From Arachnia propionica (GTDB taxonomy: Bacteria; Actinomycetota; Actinomycetes; Propionibacteriales; Propionibacteriaceae), in contig NZ_CP146373.1 in the NCBI RefSeq assembly GCF_037055325.1, positions 1,116,001 to 1,180,000 on the forward strand: a stretch of 64,000 bases of DNA, read 5' to 3'. The notes below the pieces were generated by a model that was not told the origin of the DNA, did no database searches, and saw only the letters and a list, made by a program, of their open reading frames with translations. Positions 45,025 to 54,602 of the stretch are shown here, one piece after another; positions within the stretch are counted from its first letter, which is position 1, and each line of letters opens with the position of its first letter. The position numbers were made by a program, and so were the translations under genes.

Positions 45025-47244
45025 TCACCCGGCCTTTCCCAGTTCGCGATCGCGCATGGTGCGCACGATCGCATCGAGCACGTCGATTCCCTTGGTACCA
45101 CGGCCAAAGGTGGCGTCCAGACCGGTCTCAGCTGCCATGTCGCGGCTGACCTGCGTGCCGCCTGCGATCAGCACCTTGTCCTCGCGAATACCACGTTCCT
45201 TTGTCAGCTCGGCGAGTTTCTTCATCATCGTGCGATGAACCTCGTTGTGGCTGATGACCGTGGAGATGAGGATCGCGTCCGCACCCGACTCAATGGCAGC
45301 ATCCACCATTTTCTCGATGGGAACCGAGGTCCCGAGATAGTGATACTTCACGCCGTACTTCTCGAGACCACCATGCTTGATGTCGAGAATCTCGCGCATG
45401 CCGACGCTGTGCTCGTCCTCGCCGACGGTGCCCGCCACGACGGTGATCTCGTGATCGGTGACGAACTGGCGCAACTCGTCCTCGGGGAGCAGCTCGATCT
45501 TCTCGGGGATGGTCAGCTCGGTCTTGTCAACATCGAAACCAACGTGTCCCTTCACCTCGACGAAGCATCCCTCAGCGGGCTGCAGCACCTGGAGGTTGAC
45601 GACCTCGGGATCGCTCAGCCCCATGCGCTTGGCCATCTCGAGGGCCGCCTCGACGGCGATCTCAGCTCGTTCGGGGATCATCAGCTCCACCAGGGCCACA
45701 CCGTCGCCGGCCCATTCCGCCTCGGGTCGCAGCAGGTTTCCGGTGCGGTACTCGCGGGTCCGTTCGAGCCGTTTGTGGGCGCTGTCTTCCGGATCGAGTT
45801 CGTCAATGTAGACGATCTTCTCCGGTTCACAGAGAGTGCAACCGCCGATCAGGTCACAGGCCTTGCCCACCCTGTTGGGCAGGTTGTTGTTGCCGAAGTG
45901 GTCGCACACTGGTGCCAGGTAGTCGGGGTCACGTTCGATCACGGTTCCCACCGAGATGCCACCTTCCCCATCACGGGCGATGCCATCATGGTTGCGTTCC
46001 GGGAATTCGGCGGAGTCGACGAAGAAGCCCTGTTCCACGGCCGCGAAGTAGCCGCCCGCGTGCAGCATTTCGGTGAGGAAGCCGATTGCGCGTTCCTTGA
46101 GGTCGCGAACCATCCCGCCCAGCGGTCCCTCCCGGTTCAGGGTGAGCAGCTCCTTGATGCCGTCCAGGGCCGCCCACGTCTGCTTGACGGTCTGTACGCC
46201 GCGCACTGAGTTGTAGTGCCAGGGCAGGTTACGCCCCTCGTCGGGGGTGATGGTGCTCTGGATATCGGCGCTGGTGAGCATGGAGATCATCGTGTCGACC
46301 ACGTGCAGCCGGATCGCCTCGTTGATGTCGGACTCGATGTAGCGGGTGTTCTGCTGGGCGCGCATCTTGTACTCGGAGAAGAAGTCGCGCAGCGCGACCG
46401 CGTAGGGCAGATCGAACCACAGCTTCGGGGTCGGTGGGGCGCTTGGCGGTACCGTCGAGAGCCCGATGAGGTCCTTGGGCATCCCGACCATGACGGAGAA
46501 GGCGGAGTTCAGGCCGTGCTGGACCATGAGCTCGGGCATCACCTTCCAGCCCTGGCGGGCGGTGGCGTTGGCGTTGTGGGCACCGTCGATCTGGAAGATC
46601 CGGGCCCCGCTCATGACCTTCTTGGCCTCGCCCGCGTCGACGTAGCTGCGGTAGGCGTTGATGTTGCGGTAGAGCACGTTGTACTGCGGGTCCTGGTGGG
46701 CGCCGTTGACGCCCTCCTCCGCGAACAGCACCGCAACCTCGGGGCCCGCCACACCGGAAACGTAGCTGTGGAAATTGATCGGACGGCCGACCTCCTCCTC
46801 GATCAGGTCACAGGCCTTACGACTGGCGCGCAGCTGCTTGCGGGTGATCGGCACACCACCGATGCCCTCGGGGGTACCCTCCATGAGGCCGTCGATGTGG
46901 CTCTGGCCAGTGGTGCGGATCACCATGATGTGATCGGCGCCATTCCAGGCCGCCATCCGCATGCGACGGATGTCGTCCTCAAAGTGTCCGGATGCAATCT
47001 CAGAGGTCACGACCGGAGCAGGCTGCGGGTCGATGCCCTCGAAGTACTTCGCGGTGGGCATCGGGACACTGTTCTTCAGCGGCTCCGACATGTTCCGGAA
47101 ATGGAATCCCGCCATGTCGACACCACCCTCGGGCACGGTGCGCCAGGTCCAGCCCTTGCGCGGCGGGTGGTAGTTCTCCAGATCCTCGAGGATCTCCTCC
47201 ACGTTGATCTTGGTGTTCGGATCCAGCTTGTCGGTCACGCTCAC
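45025..47244 (-). CDS. oraE: D-ornithine 4,5-aminomutase large subunit (B12/PLP)
   Basis: A 739-residue subunit. The N-terminal two-thirds form the PLP-dependent TIM-barrel catalytic region (IRTTGQSHIDGLMEGTPEGI, then ARIFQIDGAHNANATARQG and PKLWFDLPYAVALRDFFSEY). The C-terminal ~120 residues are a cobalamin-binding Rossmann domain with the base-off DxHxxG motif (EDEHSVGMREI) and VLIAGGTQVSRDMAAETGLD. Together with OraS it moves the terminal amino group of D-ornithine to C4, giving 2,4-diaminopentanoate. Propionibacteria make B12, so the cofactor need is met. The ATG overlaps the oraS stop (ATGA). Confidence 0.95.
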   Translation of the reverse strand: MSVTDKLDPNTKINVEEILEDLENYHPPRKGWTWRTVPEGGVDMAGFHFRNMSEPLKNSVPMPTAKYFEGIDPQPAPVVTSEIASGHFEDDIRRMRMAAWNGADHIMVIRTTGQSHIDGLMEGTPEGIGGVPITRKQLRASRKACDLIEEEVGRPINFHSYVSGVAGPEVAVLFAEEGVNGAHQDPQYNVLYRNINAYRSYVDAGEAKKVMSGARIFQIDGAHNANATARQGWKVMPELMVQHGLNSAFSVMVGMPKDLIGLSTVPPSAPPTPKLWFDLPYAVALRDFFSEYKMRAQQNTRYIESDINEAIRLHVVDTMISMLTSADIQSTITPDEGRNLPWHYNSVRGVQTVKQTWAALDGIKELLTLNREGPLGGMVRDLKERAIGFLTEMLHAGGYFAAVEQGFFVDSAEFPERNHDGIARDGEGGISVGTVIERDPDYLAPVCDHFGNNNLPNRVGKACDLIGGCTLCEPEKIVYIDELDPEDSAHKRLERTREYRTGNLLRPEAEWAGDGVALVELMIPERAEIAVEAALEMAKRMGLSDPEVVNLQVLQPAEGCFVEVKGHVGFDVDKTELTIPEKIELLPEDELRQFVTDHEITVVAGTVGEDEHSVGMREILDIKHGGLEKYGVKYHYLGTSVPIEKMVDAAIESGADAILISTVISHNEVHRTMMKKLAELTKERGIREDKVLIAGGTQVSRDMAAETGLDATFGRGTKGIDVLDAIVRTMRDRELGKAG

Positions 47245-47612
47245 TTCTCCTCGAAGAGCCCGGCCATCACGGCCGGATCGTCGGCGATGGCGGTTGCCGC
47301 CGCCCGGATGTCAATTCCGTCGCGCCTGGACAGGCGCAGCACCACGTGCCCCGCTCCTTTGCCTAGCAGTCCGGCGTTCAGCACGTTCTCGACCACGGCG
47401 TGCGTGGTGACCGAGTCGATGCCCATGCGCAGCAGCACCGACCGTTCGATCGACGGCGTGGTGTGGGTGCGGGCCAACTCCACCACCGGCTCCATCACCT
47501 GGTGGCACAGCTCCCAGAACCTGGCCTTGAGGGCCTCGTCGTCCAGGCCGGCCAATTCGGAACGCAACTTCTCGAAGCGATCGATCCGCTCCTGTTCCTC
47601 AGTGTTCATCAT
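47241..47612 (-). CDS. oraS: D-ornithine 4,5-aminomutase small subunit
   Basis: A 123-residue partner of OraE, matching the family length and patterns (RFEKLRSELAGLDDEALKAR, then FWELCHQVMEPVVELARTHT and SIERSVLLRMGID). It forms the OraSE heterotetramer. Two ATGs in tandem follow AAGGACG; it lies 12 bp after ortB and overlaps oraE. Confidence 0.93.
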   Translation of the reverse strand: MMNTEEQERIDRFEKLRSELAGLDDEALKARFWELCHQVMEPVVELARTHTTPSIERSVLLRMGIDSVTTHAVVENVLNAGLLGKGAGHVVLRLSRRDGIDIRAAATAIADDPAVMAGLFEEK

Positions 47613-47624
47613 CGTCCTTCCTGC

Positions 47625-49037
47625 TTACTCGCCGCCCATGCCCCTGGGGACGAGCGACCGCACGTGTTCTTCAGTGGTGTTGGCGTCGGCGGCCAGGAAC
47701 TCGACATCCTCGCTACTCCACTGCTCGGGGGGCAGCACCTTGGCGGCATGCCTGATGTAGCTGCCGCGCAGCCTTGCGAGATCCAAGGGCTTGCCCGCGA
47801 CCTGGTCGAGCCGCTCCGGGATGACGATCGCCTTGCCCGGGACGTTGTCCATCGGGTCACCCCGCCTCACCTCGATGCCCCGACTCTTCGCGAACGACAG
47901 CTGGCTGTTGTGGTGCTTGCCCGCTCCGGTGTACTCGGTTTCCTGGACGACGATGATCTGGTCACGGTCCATCTGCATGGCAAGGGCGACGGCCGCCGTG
48001 AGGCTGGTGTTGCCGGCCGGGCCACGCTCCAAACCCTCCAGTTTCGTCAGCAACTCGGTCATGTAGAAGACCTCACCCTGGGTGACCAGGTGATAGCCGT
48101 CCATGTAGCGCAGCGCCCGAGCCGCGTTGCGCGGCACGTCCACCCGGTCGGGCCAGGTGGCGAACGGCACCCCGAAACCGGTGTGCCCCGTAGTGAAGGA
48201 CTTGTTGTTGAAGTCCTTGTCAGATGCCATGTGCAAGCCAGTGAGGTCGACGGAGACCGCCACCACCTGGGTCTGGTCGCATCCAACCTTGCGCAGGCCA
48301 CGGGCCGTGCCCGTCAGGTTGCCGCCGCCGGCGTGCGTGACCGCGACCACGTCGGGCTGGCGTCCGTAGCGTTCCTCCACCTCACGACCGATCTCGGCTC
48401 CAAGCGTCTCCACCCCCGCGATTCCGTAAGGGGTGTAGAGGCTAGCGTTGAAGTAGCCGGTCTCCTCCAAAGTGCGCAGCAGCACGTAGAACAGCTCCGG
48501 GCCGACCGTCAGTTTGACCACCTCAGCCCCGTAGGCCTCACAGGCCCGGGACTTCTCGACGATCTCGGGCTGCCCGATGTGCTCGGAGTCGTAGACCTCC
48601 TGAATCACGATGCACTTGAGGCCCTGCTGGGCGGCCTGCGAGGCGACGGCCGCCCCGTAGTTCCCGCTCGTTGCGGTGACCATGCCCTTGAAGCCCTTCT
48701 TGCGGGCCTCGTGAGCGCTGAGGGAGGCGCGGCGCGCTTTGAAGCTGCCTGAGGCGTTTGCGGCCTCGTCCTTGACGAGGATTCTGGCTCCCTTGCCGGG
48801 GCCTGCGATGGTCCGTACCGCCTCGGTGAGGCGATGCAGTTCGTGCAACGGGGTCCTGCCGACCTTGGTGGCCCGCTGGATCTCGGCCACCTCGTCGAGG
48901 GAGTAGCCGGTGGCCGCCATCATCGCCTCATAGTCAAAGGCGATGGAGCTGATGTTGAACTCGTCGTAATCCAGCCCCAGGGCGGAACGCATGATCTCAT
49001 TCTTGCGGGCCATCACGTCCTTGTATGAGTTGCTCAT
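47625..49037 (-). CDS. ortB: 2-amino-4-oxopentanoate thiolase, PLP subunit
   Basis: A 470-residue PLP enzyme of the threonine-synthase/tryptophan-synthase beta fold. The PLP lysine is in ASGSFKARRASLSAHEARKK, and TATSGNYGAAVASQAAQQGL and VTHAGGGNLTGTARGL hold the phosphate loops. With OrtA it thiolyses 2-amino-4-oxopentanoate with CoA to acetyl-CoA and alanine, the energy-yielding end of the pathway. Its ATG overlaps the ortA stop (ATGA). Confidence 0.93.
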   Translation of the reverse strand: MSNSYKDVMARKNEIMRSALGLDYDEFNISSIAFDYEAMMAATGYSLDEVAEIQRATKVGRTPLHELHRLTEAVRTIAGPGKGARILVKDEAANASGSFKARRASLSAHEARKKGFKGMVTATSGNYGAAVASQAAQQGLKCIVIQEVYDSEHIGQPEIVEKSRACEAYGAEVVKLTVGPELFYVLLRTLEETGYFNASLYTPYGIAGVETLGAEIGREVEERYGRQPDVVAVTHAGGGNLTGTARGLRKVGCDQTQVVAVSVDLTGLHMASDKDFNNKSFTTGHTGFGVPFATWPDRVDVPRNAARALRYMDGYHLVTQGEVFYMTELLTKLEGLERGPAGNTSLTAAVALAMQMDRDQIIVVQETEYTGAGKHHNSQLSFAKSRGIEVRRGDPMDNVPGKAIVIPERLDQVAGKPLDLARLRGSYIRHAAKVLPPEQWSSEDVEFLAADANTTEEHVRSLVPRGMGGE

Positions 49038-49327
49038 GCCTCGTACTCCGTCCCGATCGTAAGGATCTCGTCCACGGTCTCGCCGAAACTGTGCGAGTAT
49101 CCGGGATTGATCCGGCTCAGCACCCCGGTGTGGGTCCGTCCGATGATGGTGCGGATGGTCGCTTCCTCACCGAGCGCCGCGGGCGCGGTGAGGAAGCCGT
49201 CAACCCACTGCAGCAGCGGGGTGGCAGCCGTGTCCGCCGGCACCCCCTCCGCCCGTTCTTCCGGGGCCAGGACGACCTGCTGGATTTCTACCCACGCCCC
49301 CTCGGGAGCCGCCTTCATTGCACTCAC
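49034..49327 (-). CDS. ortA: 2-amino-4-oxopentanoate thiolase, small subunit
   Basis: A 97-residue partner of OrtB with the family's characteristic EGAWVEIQQVVLAPEERAEG start and TGVLSRINPGYSHSFGETVD end. The GTG at 49325-49327 is chosen because GGAG lies 7 nt upstream and the short length fits. It lies 25 bp after ord. Confidence 0.9.
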   Translation of the reverse strand: MSAMKAAPEGAWVEIQQVVLAPEERAEGVPADTAATPLLQWVDGFLTAPAALGEEATIRTIIGRTHTGVLSRINPGYSHSFGETVDEILTIGTEYEA

Positions 49328-49352
49328 TGCATCGCTCCAATCTCGATTCAGG

Positions 49353-50396
49353 TCACCGGCGCTCGTAGGCCTCGGGACCCATCAGCGCCGTCGGCGACGG
49401 CAGGTCGATGATCCGCTTGAGGCCCGGGGTAGCAGCGAAGATGCGGGGAATGGTGTTCACCGCGATGCCTGCTGTGGCCTTGCCGCCCGCGATCTCGGGG
49501 CCGGTGGACATGCTGATCTCGGGCACGCCGTGGATGGTGATGTAGTCGCCGGTGTCGACCCCCTCGGCGCCGGGATCCACCTGCTGCGGGTGGATGAGCT
49601 TGATGATCTCCTCGTCACCGCGGTACCCGATGGCGATGTGGTTGCAGCCCGCGACCTTCCCGGGTTCGATGACCCGGTCCCTGGCCTGGCGCGGCACCTT
49701 CGCGATGATCGGTTCGAGAGTCTGTTCCACGCGGTCAACGCCGAGTCCGAGGGCATCGCTGATCAGGCGTACGGATTCGGGGAAACCGACGTGCCCGACG
49801 ATGGAGCCGTCAGCGACCCCGGCCTTGAACTCCTCGGGGGTGGTTCCCACGCCCTGGGTGGACAGCACGGTCTGCCCGTAGGGGCTCAGATCGTTGACAC
49901 GGCTGGCCTCGATGCTGGTGACCTCCTGGCTGCCGGCGGTCAGCACCACGACGAGATGATCGAGCACGAAGCCTGGGTTGACACCCACACCGATGGCGGA
50001 GACACCGTGTTCCTTGGCCAGCGCGTCCAGTTCAGCCGCCTCCTCGGGGTTCTGCGCCTCGGGGGCGGCCATCTCCTCGGCGATGCTGACCACATTGATG
50101 CCCGCGGAGATGATTGCCTTCAGGTCAGGAAGCTGTTTCTTAACCCAGGATGTGGTGGCGATGGTGACGACGTCCACCTTCTCCGGGTCGAGGATGCTGG
50201 CCGGATCGTTGCTGACTTTCACACCAGCCGGGGCCACACCGAGCACCTCGCCGACGTCTTTGCCCACGAGATCGGGACTGATGTCGAATGCGCCGACCAG
50301 TTCCAGGCCTTCCTTTGCCAGGATCACCTTGGCAACGCCCTGACCCATCGCCCCGAGGCCCCACTGGGCCACGCGGATTCGCTGATTCTTGCTCAC
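49353..50396 (-). CDS. ord: 2,4-diaminopentanoate dehydrogenase
   Basis: A 347-residue NAD(P)-dependent amino acid dehydrogenase related in fold to dihydrodipicolinate reductase. The dinucleotide site is RVAQWGLGAMGQGVAKVIL; IGVGVNPGFVLDHLVVVLTA and ASRVNDLSPYGQTVLSTQG are family blocks. It oxidatively deaminates (2R,4S)-2,4-diaminopentanoate to 2-amino-4-oxopentanoate, linking OraSE and OrtAB. The GTG at 50394-50396 follows GGGAGAGAA and overlaps the stop of a possible small upstream gene (GTGA). Confidence 0.93.
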   Translation of the reverse strand: MSKNQRIRVAQWGLGAMGQGVAKVILAKEGLELVGAFDISPDLVGKDVGEVLGVAPAGVKVSNDPASILDPEKVDVVTIATTSWVKKQLPDLKAIISAGINVVSIAEEMAAPEAQNPEEAAELDALAKEHGVSAIGVGVNPGFVLDHLVVVLTAGSQEVTSIEASRVNDLSPYGQTVLSTQGVGTTPEEFKAGVADGSIVGHVGFPESVRLISDALGLGVDRVEQTLEPIIAKVPRQARDRVIEPGKVAGCNHIAIGYRGDEEIIKLIHPQQVDPGAEGVDTGDYITIHGVPEISMSTGPEIAGGKATAGIAVNTIPRIFAATPGLKRIIDLPSPTALMGPEAYERR

Positions 50397-50629
50397 TTCT
50401 CTCCCTCGAGTTGTTGTTCCGCCTCAGCTGGGACGCGGCGTACCAGTGTCCCGGCCCTCCGGAACAAGCACACCCCTTCTCCGGCGAACCAAGGACCGGC
50501 CCGACCACCGCCACTTTCTCCTTCCAATCCGGTGGTTACTATGTTCGCCATGTCCTGGGCCGCTTGCCCGACCGGCATCCACACGGATGTTCGTCGGTTC
50601 ACCATCGTGAAGGTGTCGCCGCTGACCAT
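50393..50629 (-). CDS. candidate 78-residue protein overlapping ord (hypothetical)
   Basis: An open frame from ATG at 50627-50629 to a TGA that overlaps the ord GTG (GTGA), the same junction type as several others in this cluster. AAGGGGCA lies just upstream of the ATG. The first half has G/C-rich third positions (MVSGDTFTMVNRRTSVWMPV) like real host genes; the second half is less clear. I recognise no domain. It could be a small protein, a leader ORF coupled to ord, or chance. The remaining 135 bp to the regulator hold the divergent promoters, which I could not resolve. Confidence 0.35.
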   Translation of the reverse strand: MVSGDTFTMVNRRTSVWMPVGQAAQDMANIVTTGLEGESGGGRAGPWFAGEGVCLFRRAGTLVRRVPAEAEQQLEGEK

Positions 50630-50764
50630 TGCCCCTTCACGGTATCCGCGACGGCAGGGAATCATCCCGAGAACACCGGATTCGATTGCGACAAAGGCTG
50701 ACAATTTGAGATCTTCCCATCGTCAACATCTTGAAACACGAAACCTCCCAGGCAGGAGGCGGCT

Positions 50765-51754
50765 GTGAGGGACGAGACGGATCTCCAGTTGGTTAATCTG
50801 CTGCAGATCGATCCCCGCATCTCCTGGTCGAAGGCTGGCGAAATCCTCCAGTTGTCTCCGACGACGGTGGCGAACCGCTGGAATCATCTGGTGGAGAAGG
50901 GACTGGCCTGGATCTGCACCCATCCGAACCTGGAGCACCGGTTCACCGCGGTGGTTGAGGTCGACTGTCGGACCAAGTCCCTGGCCTCCGCCACCAAACA
51001 GATGTGCGCGCATCCGCTGATCACAAGCGTCGACGAGGCCACGGGACGACGCGACATCCTCTTGACCATCATGGCCCCCGACATGGTGACACTGACCACC
51101 TTGATCATCGACTGGATCGGGGGAATCGAGGGAGTGTACGGGACCCGCAGCTCGCTGGTGACCAACGTCATCGTCGGTGCGGAATCCTGGCGTGCGAACA
51201 TCCTCACCCAGCGCCAGGTCAACCAGGCCATCCCCCAGCGCACGCCTGACAGAACGCAGGCGGGACTCGATGCCGCCGACCTGGCTTTGGCCCAGGCCTT
51301 GGCCCGCGACGGCAGGGCCAGCGTCGCCTCACTGTCCCAGGAACTCGATATGCCGACCAGCACGGTGCACCGGCGAATGCGGCGGCTTCTGGCGAACCAG
51401 AACATCATCATGCGGTGTGACGCGGCCCCCGAGTTGGCGGGCTGGCAGCTGGAGTGCACCTGGTTGACGACGGTCGCCTTCAACTACAAGAACCGAGTCA
51501 TCGAACTGCTGAAGGAACAACCTTCGTTGCGATCCTGCTTCTGGATCACGGGAAGCAACAACTTGCGCGTCAACTTCCGCGTCAACCACATCGGCTCCAT
51601 GGCCGCCCTCGAGTCCTCGATCGCCTCCGCCATCCCCGGCCTGGCCCCCGACGAAACCGTCGTGCACATGCGCAGTCACAAGTCGATGGGGTGGCTGCTG
51701 AAACCGGATGGTAGCTGCACAGGGCAGCTCGTGCCCCCGGTCTTCGGTCCCTGA
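50765..51754 (+). CDS. tandem Lrp/AsnC-family regulator, probable ornithine-cluster regulator
   Basis: A 329-residue protein made of two Lrp/AsnC units in one chain. The first HTH is ISWSKAGEILQLSPTTVANR (about 19-38) and the second is ASVASLSQELDMPTSTVHRR (about 190-209); each is followed by an RAM-like ligand domain. A single-chain two-unit Lrp corresponds to a covalent dimer. The GTG start follows CAGGAGG. It is divergent from the ornithine genes and alone between them and a terminator, so it probably controls them in response to ornithine or another amino acid. Confidence 0.87.
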   Translation: MRDETDLQLVNLLQIDPRISWSKAGEILQLSPTTVANRWNHLVEKGLAWICTHPNLEHRFTAVVEVDCRTKSLASATKQMCAHPLITSVDEATGRRDILLTIMAPDMVTLTTLIIDWIGGIEGVYGTRSSLVTNVIVGAESWRANILTQRQVNQAIPQRTPDRTQAGLDAADLALAQALARDGRASVASLSQELDMPTSTVHRRMRRLLANQNIIMRCDAAPELAGWQLECTWLTTVAFNYKNRVIELLKEQPSLRSCFWITGSNNLRVNFRVNHIGSMAALESSIASAIPGLAPDETVVHMRSHKSMGWLLKPDGSCTGQLVPPVFGP

Positions 51755-51763
51755 GTAGGGAAA

Positions 51764-51792
51764 CGCCCGGGGAGTTTTCAGCTCCCCGGGCG
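51764..51792. terminator. bidirectional terminator between the Lrp regulator and clpB
   Basis: A perfect 11-bp stem (51764-51774 with 51782-51792) and a 7-nt T-containing loop, 9 bp after the regulator stop and 9 bp before the clpB stop on the other strand. Confidence 0.8.
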
Positions 51793-51801
51793 CCGGTGTC
51801 G

Positions 51802-54387
51802 TCACACGATGGCGATGCCGTCGTCGACCCGGTCGAAACGGACCATCTCACCGTCGTGGATCTGCCCGGACAGCAACCCGCGAGCAAGCTGGTCCTCGAC
51901 GGCGGTCTGCACCAGGCGTCGCAGCGGACGGGCGCCGTAGACCGGGTCGAAGCCGACTTCGCCGAGCCAGTCGGCCGCGGCGTCGGTGACCTCGACGGTG
52001 ATCCTGCGAGAAGCCAGGCGGCGGCCCAACCGTTCGAGTTGGATCGCGACGATCCTGCGCAGGTCCTCGCGGCTCAGAGGATCGAACATGACGATGTCGT
52101 CAAGCCGGTTCAGGAACTCGGGCCGGAATGCAGAGCGCACCACCCCCATCACCTGTTCCCTCTTCTCCCCGTCATTCAGTAGCGGGTCGGCCAGGTACTG
52201 CGACCCGAGGTTGCTGGTGAGGATGAGGATGGTGTTGCGGAAGTCGACCGTGCGCCCCTGGCCGTCGGTGAGACGACCGTCGTCGAGGACCTGCAACAAG
52301 ATGTTGAACAGATCCGGGTGGGCCTTCTCCACCTCATCGAGCAGGATCACGGAGTAGGGACGCCTACGCACGGCCTCGGTGAGCTGCCCACCCTCCTCGT
52401 AGCCGACGTACCCGGGAGGGGCGCCGACCAGACGGGCAACCGAGTGTTTCTCGGAGTACTCACTCATGTCGATGCGCACCATGGCGGTCTCGTCGTCGAA
52501 CAGGAAATCGGCCAGCGATTTGGCCAGTTCGGTCTTTCCGACACCGGTGGGGCCGAGGAACAGGAACGATCCGGTGGGCCGGTTCGGGTCGGAGATCCCG
52601 GCGCGGGAACGCCGCACCGCATCAGAGACGGCCTTGACGGCCTCGCGCTGACCTATGAGCCGCTCACCGAGCCTCTCCTCCATGCGCAACAGCTTCTCGG
52701 ACTCACCCTGCAGCATCCGCCCGACAGGAATCCCCGTCCAGGCCGCGACGACCTCGGCGATATCAGTTTCGGAGACCTCGTCGGAGACCATGCGGGAGTC
52801 GTCCGCGTCGGTTTTCTCCGCGTCGGTTTTCTCCGCGTCGACGAGCTGCTGTTCGATGAGGGGAATCTCCCCGTACAGCAGCTGCGAGGCACGCCCCAGG
52901 TCGCCGGCACGCTGCGCCTTGTCGGCCTCCACGCGCAGCGCATCGATCTTCTCCTTGAGGTCGCCGACCCGGTTCAGCCCGGACTTCTCCTGCTCCCAGC
53001 GGGACTCCAGCCCACGCAGCTCCTCCTGAGCATCAGCGAGCTCGGAGCGCAGCGCGGCGAGGCGTTCACGGGATGCGGCATCCTCCTCGTTCTTCAGGTG
53101 CAGTTCCTGCATCAGCATGCGGTCCACGTCGCGGCGCAGCATGTCGATCTCCTCAGGGCTGGAGTCAATCTCCATGCGCAGCCGCGAGGCAGCCTCGTCC
53201 ACCAGGTCGATGGCCTTGTCAGGAAGCTTCCGGCTGGTGATGTAGCGATCCGACAAGGCGGCGGCGGCCACCAGCGCGGAATCAGTGATGCGCACCTTGT
53301 GATGCGCCTCGTAACGTTCCCGCAGCCCACGCAGGATTGCGATGGCATCCTCCACGGAGGGCTCACCGACGTAGACCTGCTGGAAGCGGCGCTCCAGCGC
53401 GGGATCCTTTTCTATCCTCTCCCGATACTCGTCGAGCGTGGTGGCGCCGATCATTCGCAGCTCGCCGCGGGCGAGCATGGGCTTGAGCATGTTGCCCGCA
53501 TCCATCCCACCGTCTCCAGTGGAACCGGCCCCTACAACGGTGTGCAGCTCGTCGATGAAGGTGATGATCTGCCCCTCGGATTCCTTGATCTCGCTCAGGA
53601 CCGCCTTGAGACGCTCCTCGAAGTCACCCCGGTACTTGGCCCCGGCCACCATCGAGGTGAGATCCAGGGAAACCAAGCGACGCCCCTTCAGAGAGTCTGG
53701 AACGTCGCCCTCCACCAGGCGCATGGCGAGCCCCTCGACGACGGCGGTCTTGCCGACCCCGGGTTCACCGATCAGGACGGGGTTGTTCTTGGTTCGACGC
53801 GCCAGCACCTGAACGACGCGACGGATCTCCTGGTCACGTCCGATCACGGGATCGAGCTTGCCGGAACGGGCGCGCTCAGTCAGGTCGATGGAGTACTTGC
53901 CGAGGGCCGACTCACCGCCCTCGGATTCCGCGGAGGTGACGCGCTTGCCACCGCGCGCCTCCTCAAACACCTTGGTCAGTTTCTCGGGGACAGCCCCAGC
54001 ACGGGTCAGAATGCTTCGCGCCTGGGATTCGACGGATGCGAGGGCTATCAGTAGATGTTCGGTGGCGACGAACTGGTCGCCGAGCTGCTCAGCCAGGGTC
54101 TCTGCCGTAGCCAGTACGCGCGCCAGGGCACCCGAGACCGTCGGCTGGGTCACGGAACTGCCGGTGCTGGACGGCTGTTTGGAGATGGCTTCAACAGCCT
54201 GGGCATCAACAGCTGCCGGGTCGGCACCAACTGCAGTCAGCAGGTGCCCGACGGTGTTGTCGGGAGTGAGCAGCAGCCCATGCAGCAGATGCACGGGTTC
54301 CGCGGACGGGTTGCCCGCGGTAAGAGCCTGCCGCACCGCCGCGGTCACGGCGTCGCGGCTCTTGGTGGTCAGTTTCTCAGTGTTCAC
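51802..54387 (-). CDS. clpB: ClpB disaggregase chaperone
   Basis: An 861-residue AAA+ disaggregase that works with DnaK to rescue aggregated proteins. It has the N-domain (1-140), AAA1 with Walker [14 protein letters not shown] and Walker [14 protein letters not shown], a long coiled-coil middle domain (about 410-525, which separates ClpB from ClpC), and AAA2 with [18 protein letters not shown] and [14 protein letters not shown] five-residue duplication ([10 protein letters not shown]) sits at the end of the middle domain, encoded by a 15-bp direct repeat near 52809-52838. The start is GTG at 54385-54387 with GGAGGAC upstream. A HAIR operator lies 27 bp upstream. Confidence 0.96.
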   Translation of the reverse strand: MNTEKLTTKSRDAVTAAVRQALTAGNPSAEPVHLLHGLLLTPDNTVGHLLTAVGADPAAVDAQAVEAISKQPSSTGSSVTQPTVSGALARVLATAETLAEQLGDQFVATEHLLIALASVESQARSILTRAGAVPEKLTKVFEEARGGKRVTSAESEGGESALGKYSIDLTERARSGKLDPVIGRDQEIRRVVQVLARRTKNNPVLIGEPGVGKTAVVEGLAMRLVEGDVPDSLKGRRLVSLDLTSMVAGAKYRGDFEERLKAVLSEIKESEGQIITFIDELHTVVGAGSTGDGGMDAGNMLKPMLARGELRMIGATTLDEYRERIEKDPALERRFQQVYVGEPSVEDAIAILRGLRERYEAHHKVRITDSALVAAAALSDRYITSRKLPDKAIDLVDEAASRLRMEIDSSPEEIDMLRRDVDRMLMQELHLKNEEDAASRERLAALRSELADAQEELRGLESRWEQEKSGLNRVGDLKEKIDALRVEADKAQRAGDLGRASQLLYGEIPLIEQQLVDAEKTDAEKTDADDSRMVSDEVSETDIAEVVAAWTGIPVGRMLQGESEKLLRMEERLGERLIGQREAVKAVSDAVRRSRAGISDPNRPTGSFLFLGPTGVGKTELAKSLADFLFDDETAMVRIDMSEYSEKHSVARLVGAPPGYVGYEEGGQLTEAVRRRPYSVILLDEVEKAHPDLFNILLQVLDDGRLTDGQGRTVDFRNTILILTSNLGSQYLADPLLNDGEKREQVMGVVRSAFRPEFLNRLDDIVMFDPLSREDLRRIVAIQLERLGRRLASRRITVEVTDAAADWLGEVGFDPVYGARPLRRLVQTAVEDQLARGLLSGQIHDGEMVRFDRVDDGIAIV

Positions 54388-54413
54388 CAGTCCTCCAGAG
54401 AGCGAATTACAAA

Positions 54414-54434
54414 GTTGAGTCTACCACGCTCAAC
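54414..54434. promoter_or_regulatory. HAIR element (HspR operator) upstream of clpB
   Basis: GTTGAGT-CTACCAC-GCTCAAC matches the HspR consensus CTTGAGT-N7-ACTCAAG at the core with few changes. HspR represses clpB and dnaK operons in actinobacteria until heat shock titrates it. The element lies 27-47 bp upstream of the clpB start, consistent with promoter occlusion. Confidence 0.8.
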
Positions 54435-54602
54435 CTGATTCCGAATAGCTCTGATGCGCATCCGGATTACGACCCTTTCCCCCTTCATGGTCACAAAACA
54501 GGTTTCAAGGGCTAGGCTCAGACATGGACGACGGCGGGAACGCCCCGACGCATCCCTGGCGTCGTCCAGTCGCCCACCGAAGTGCTGACTGGAAGGAACC
54601 AC

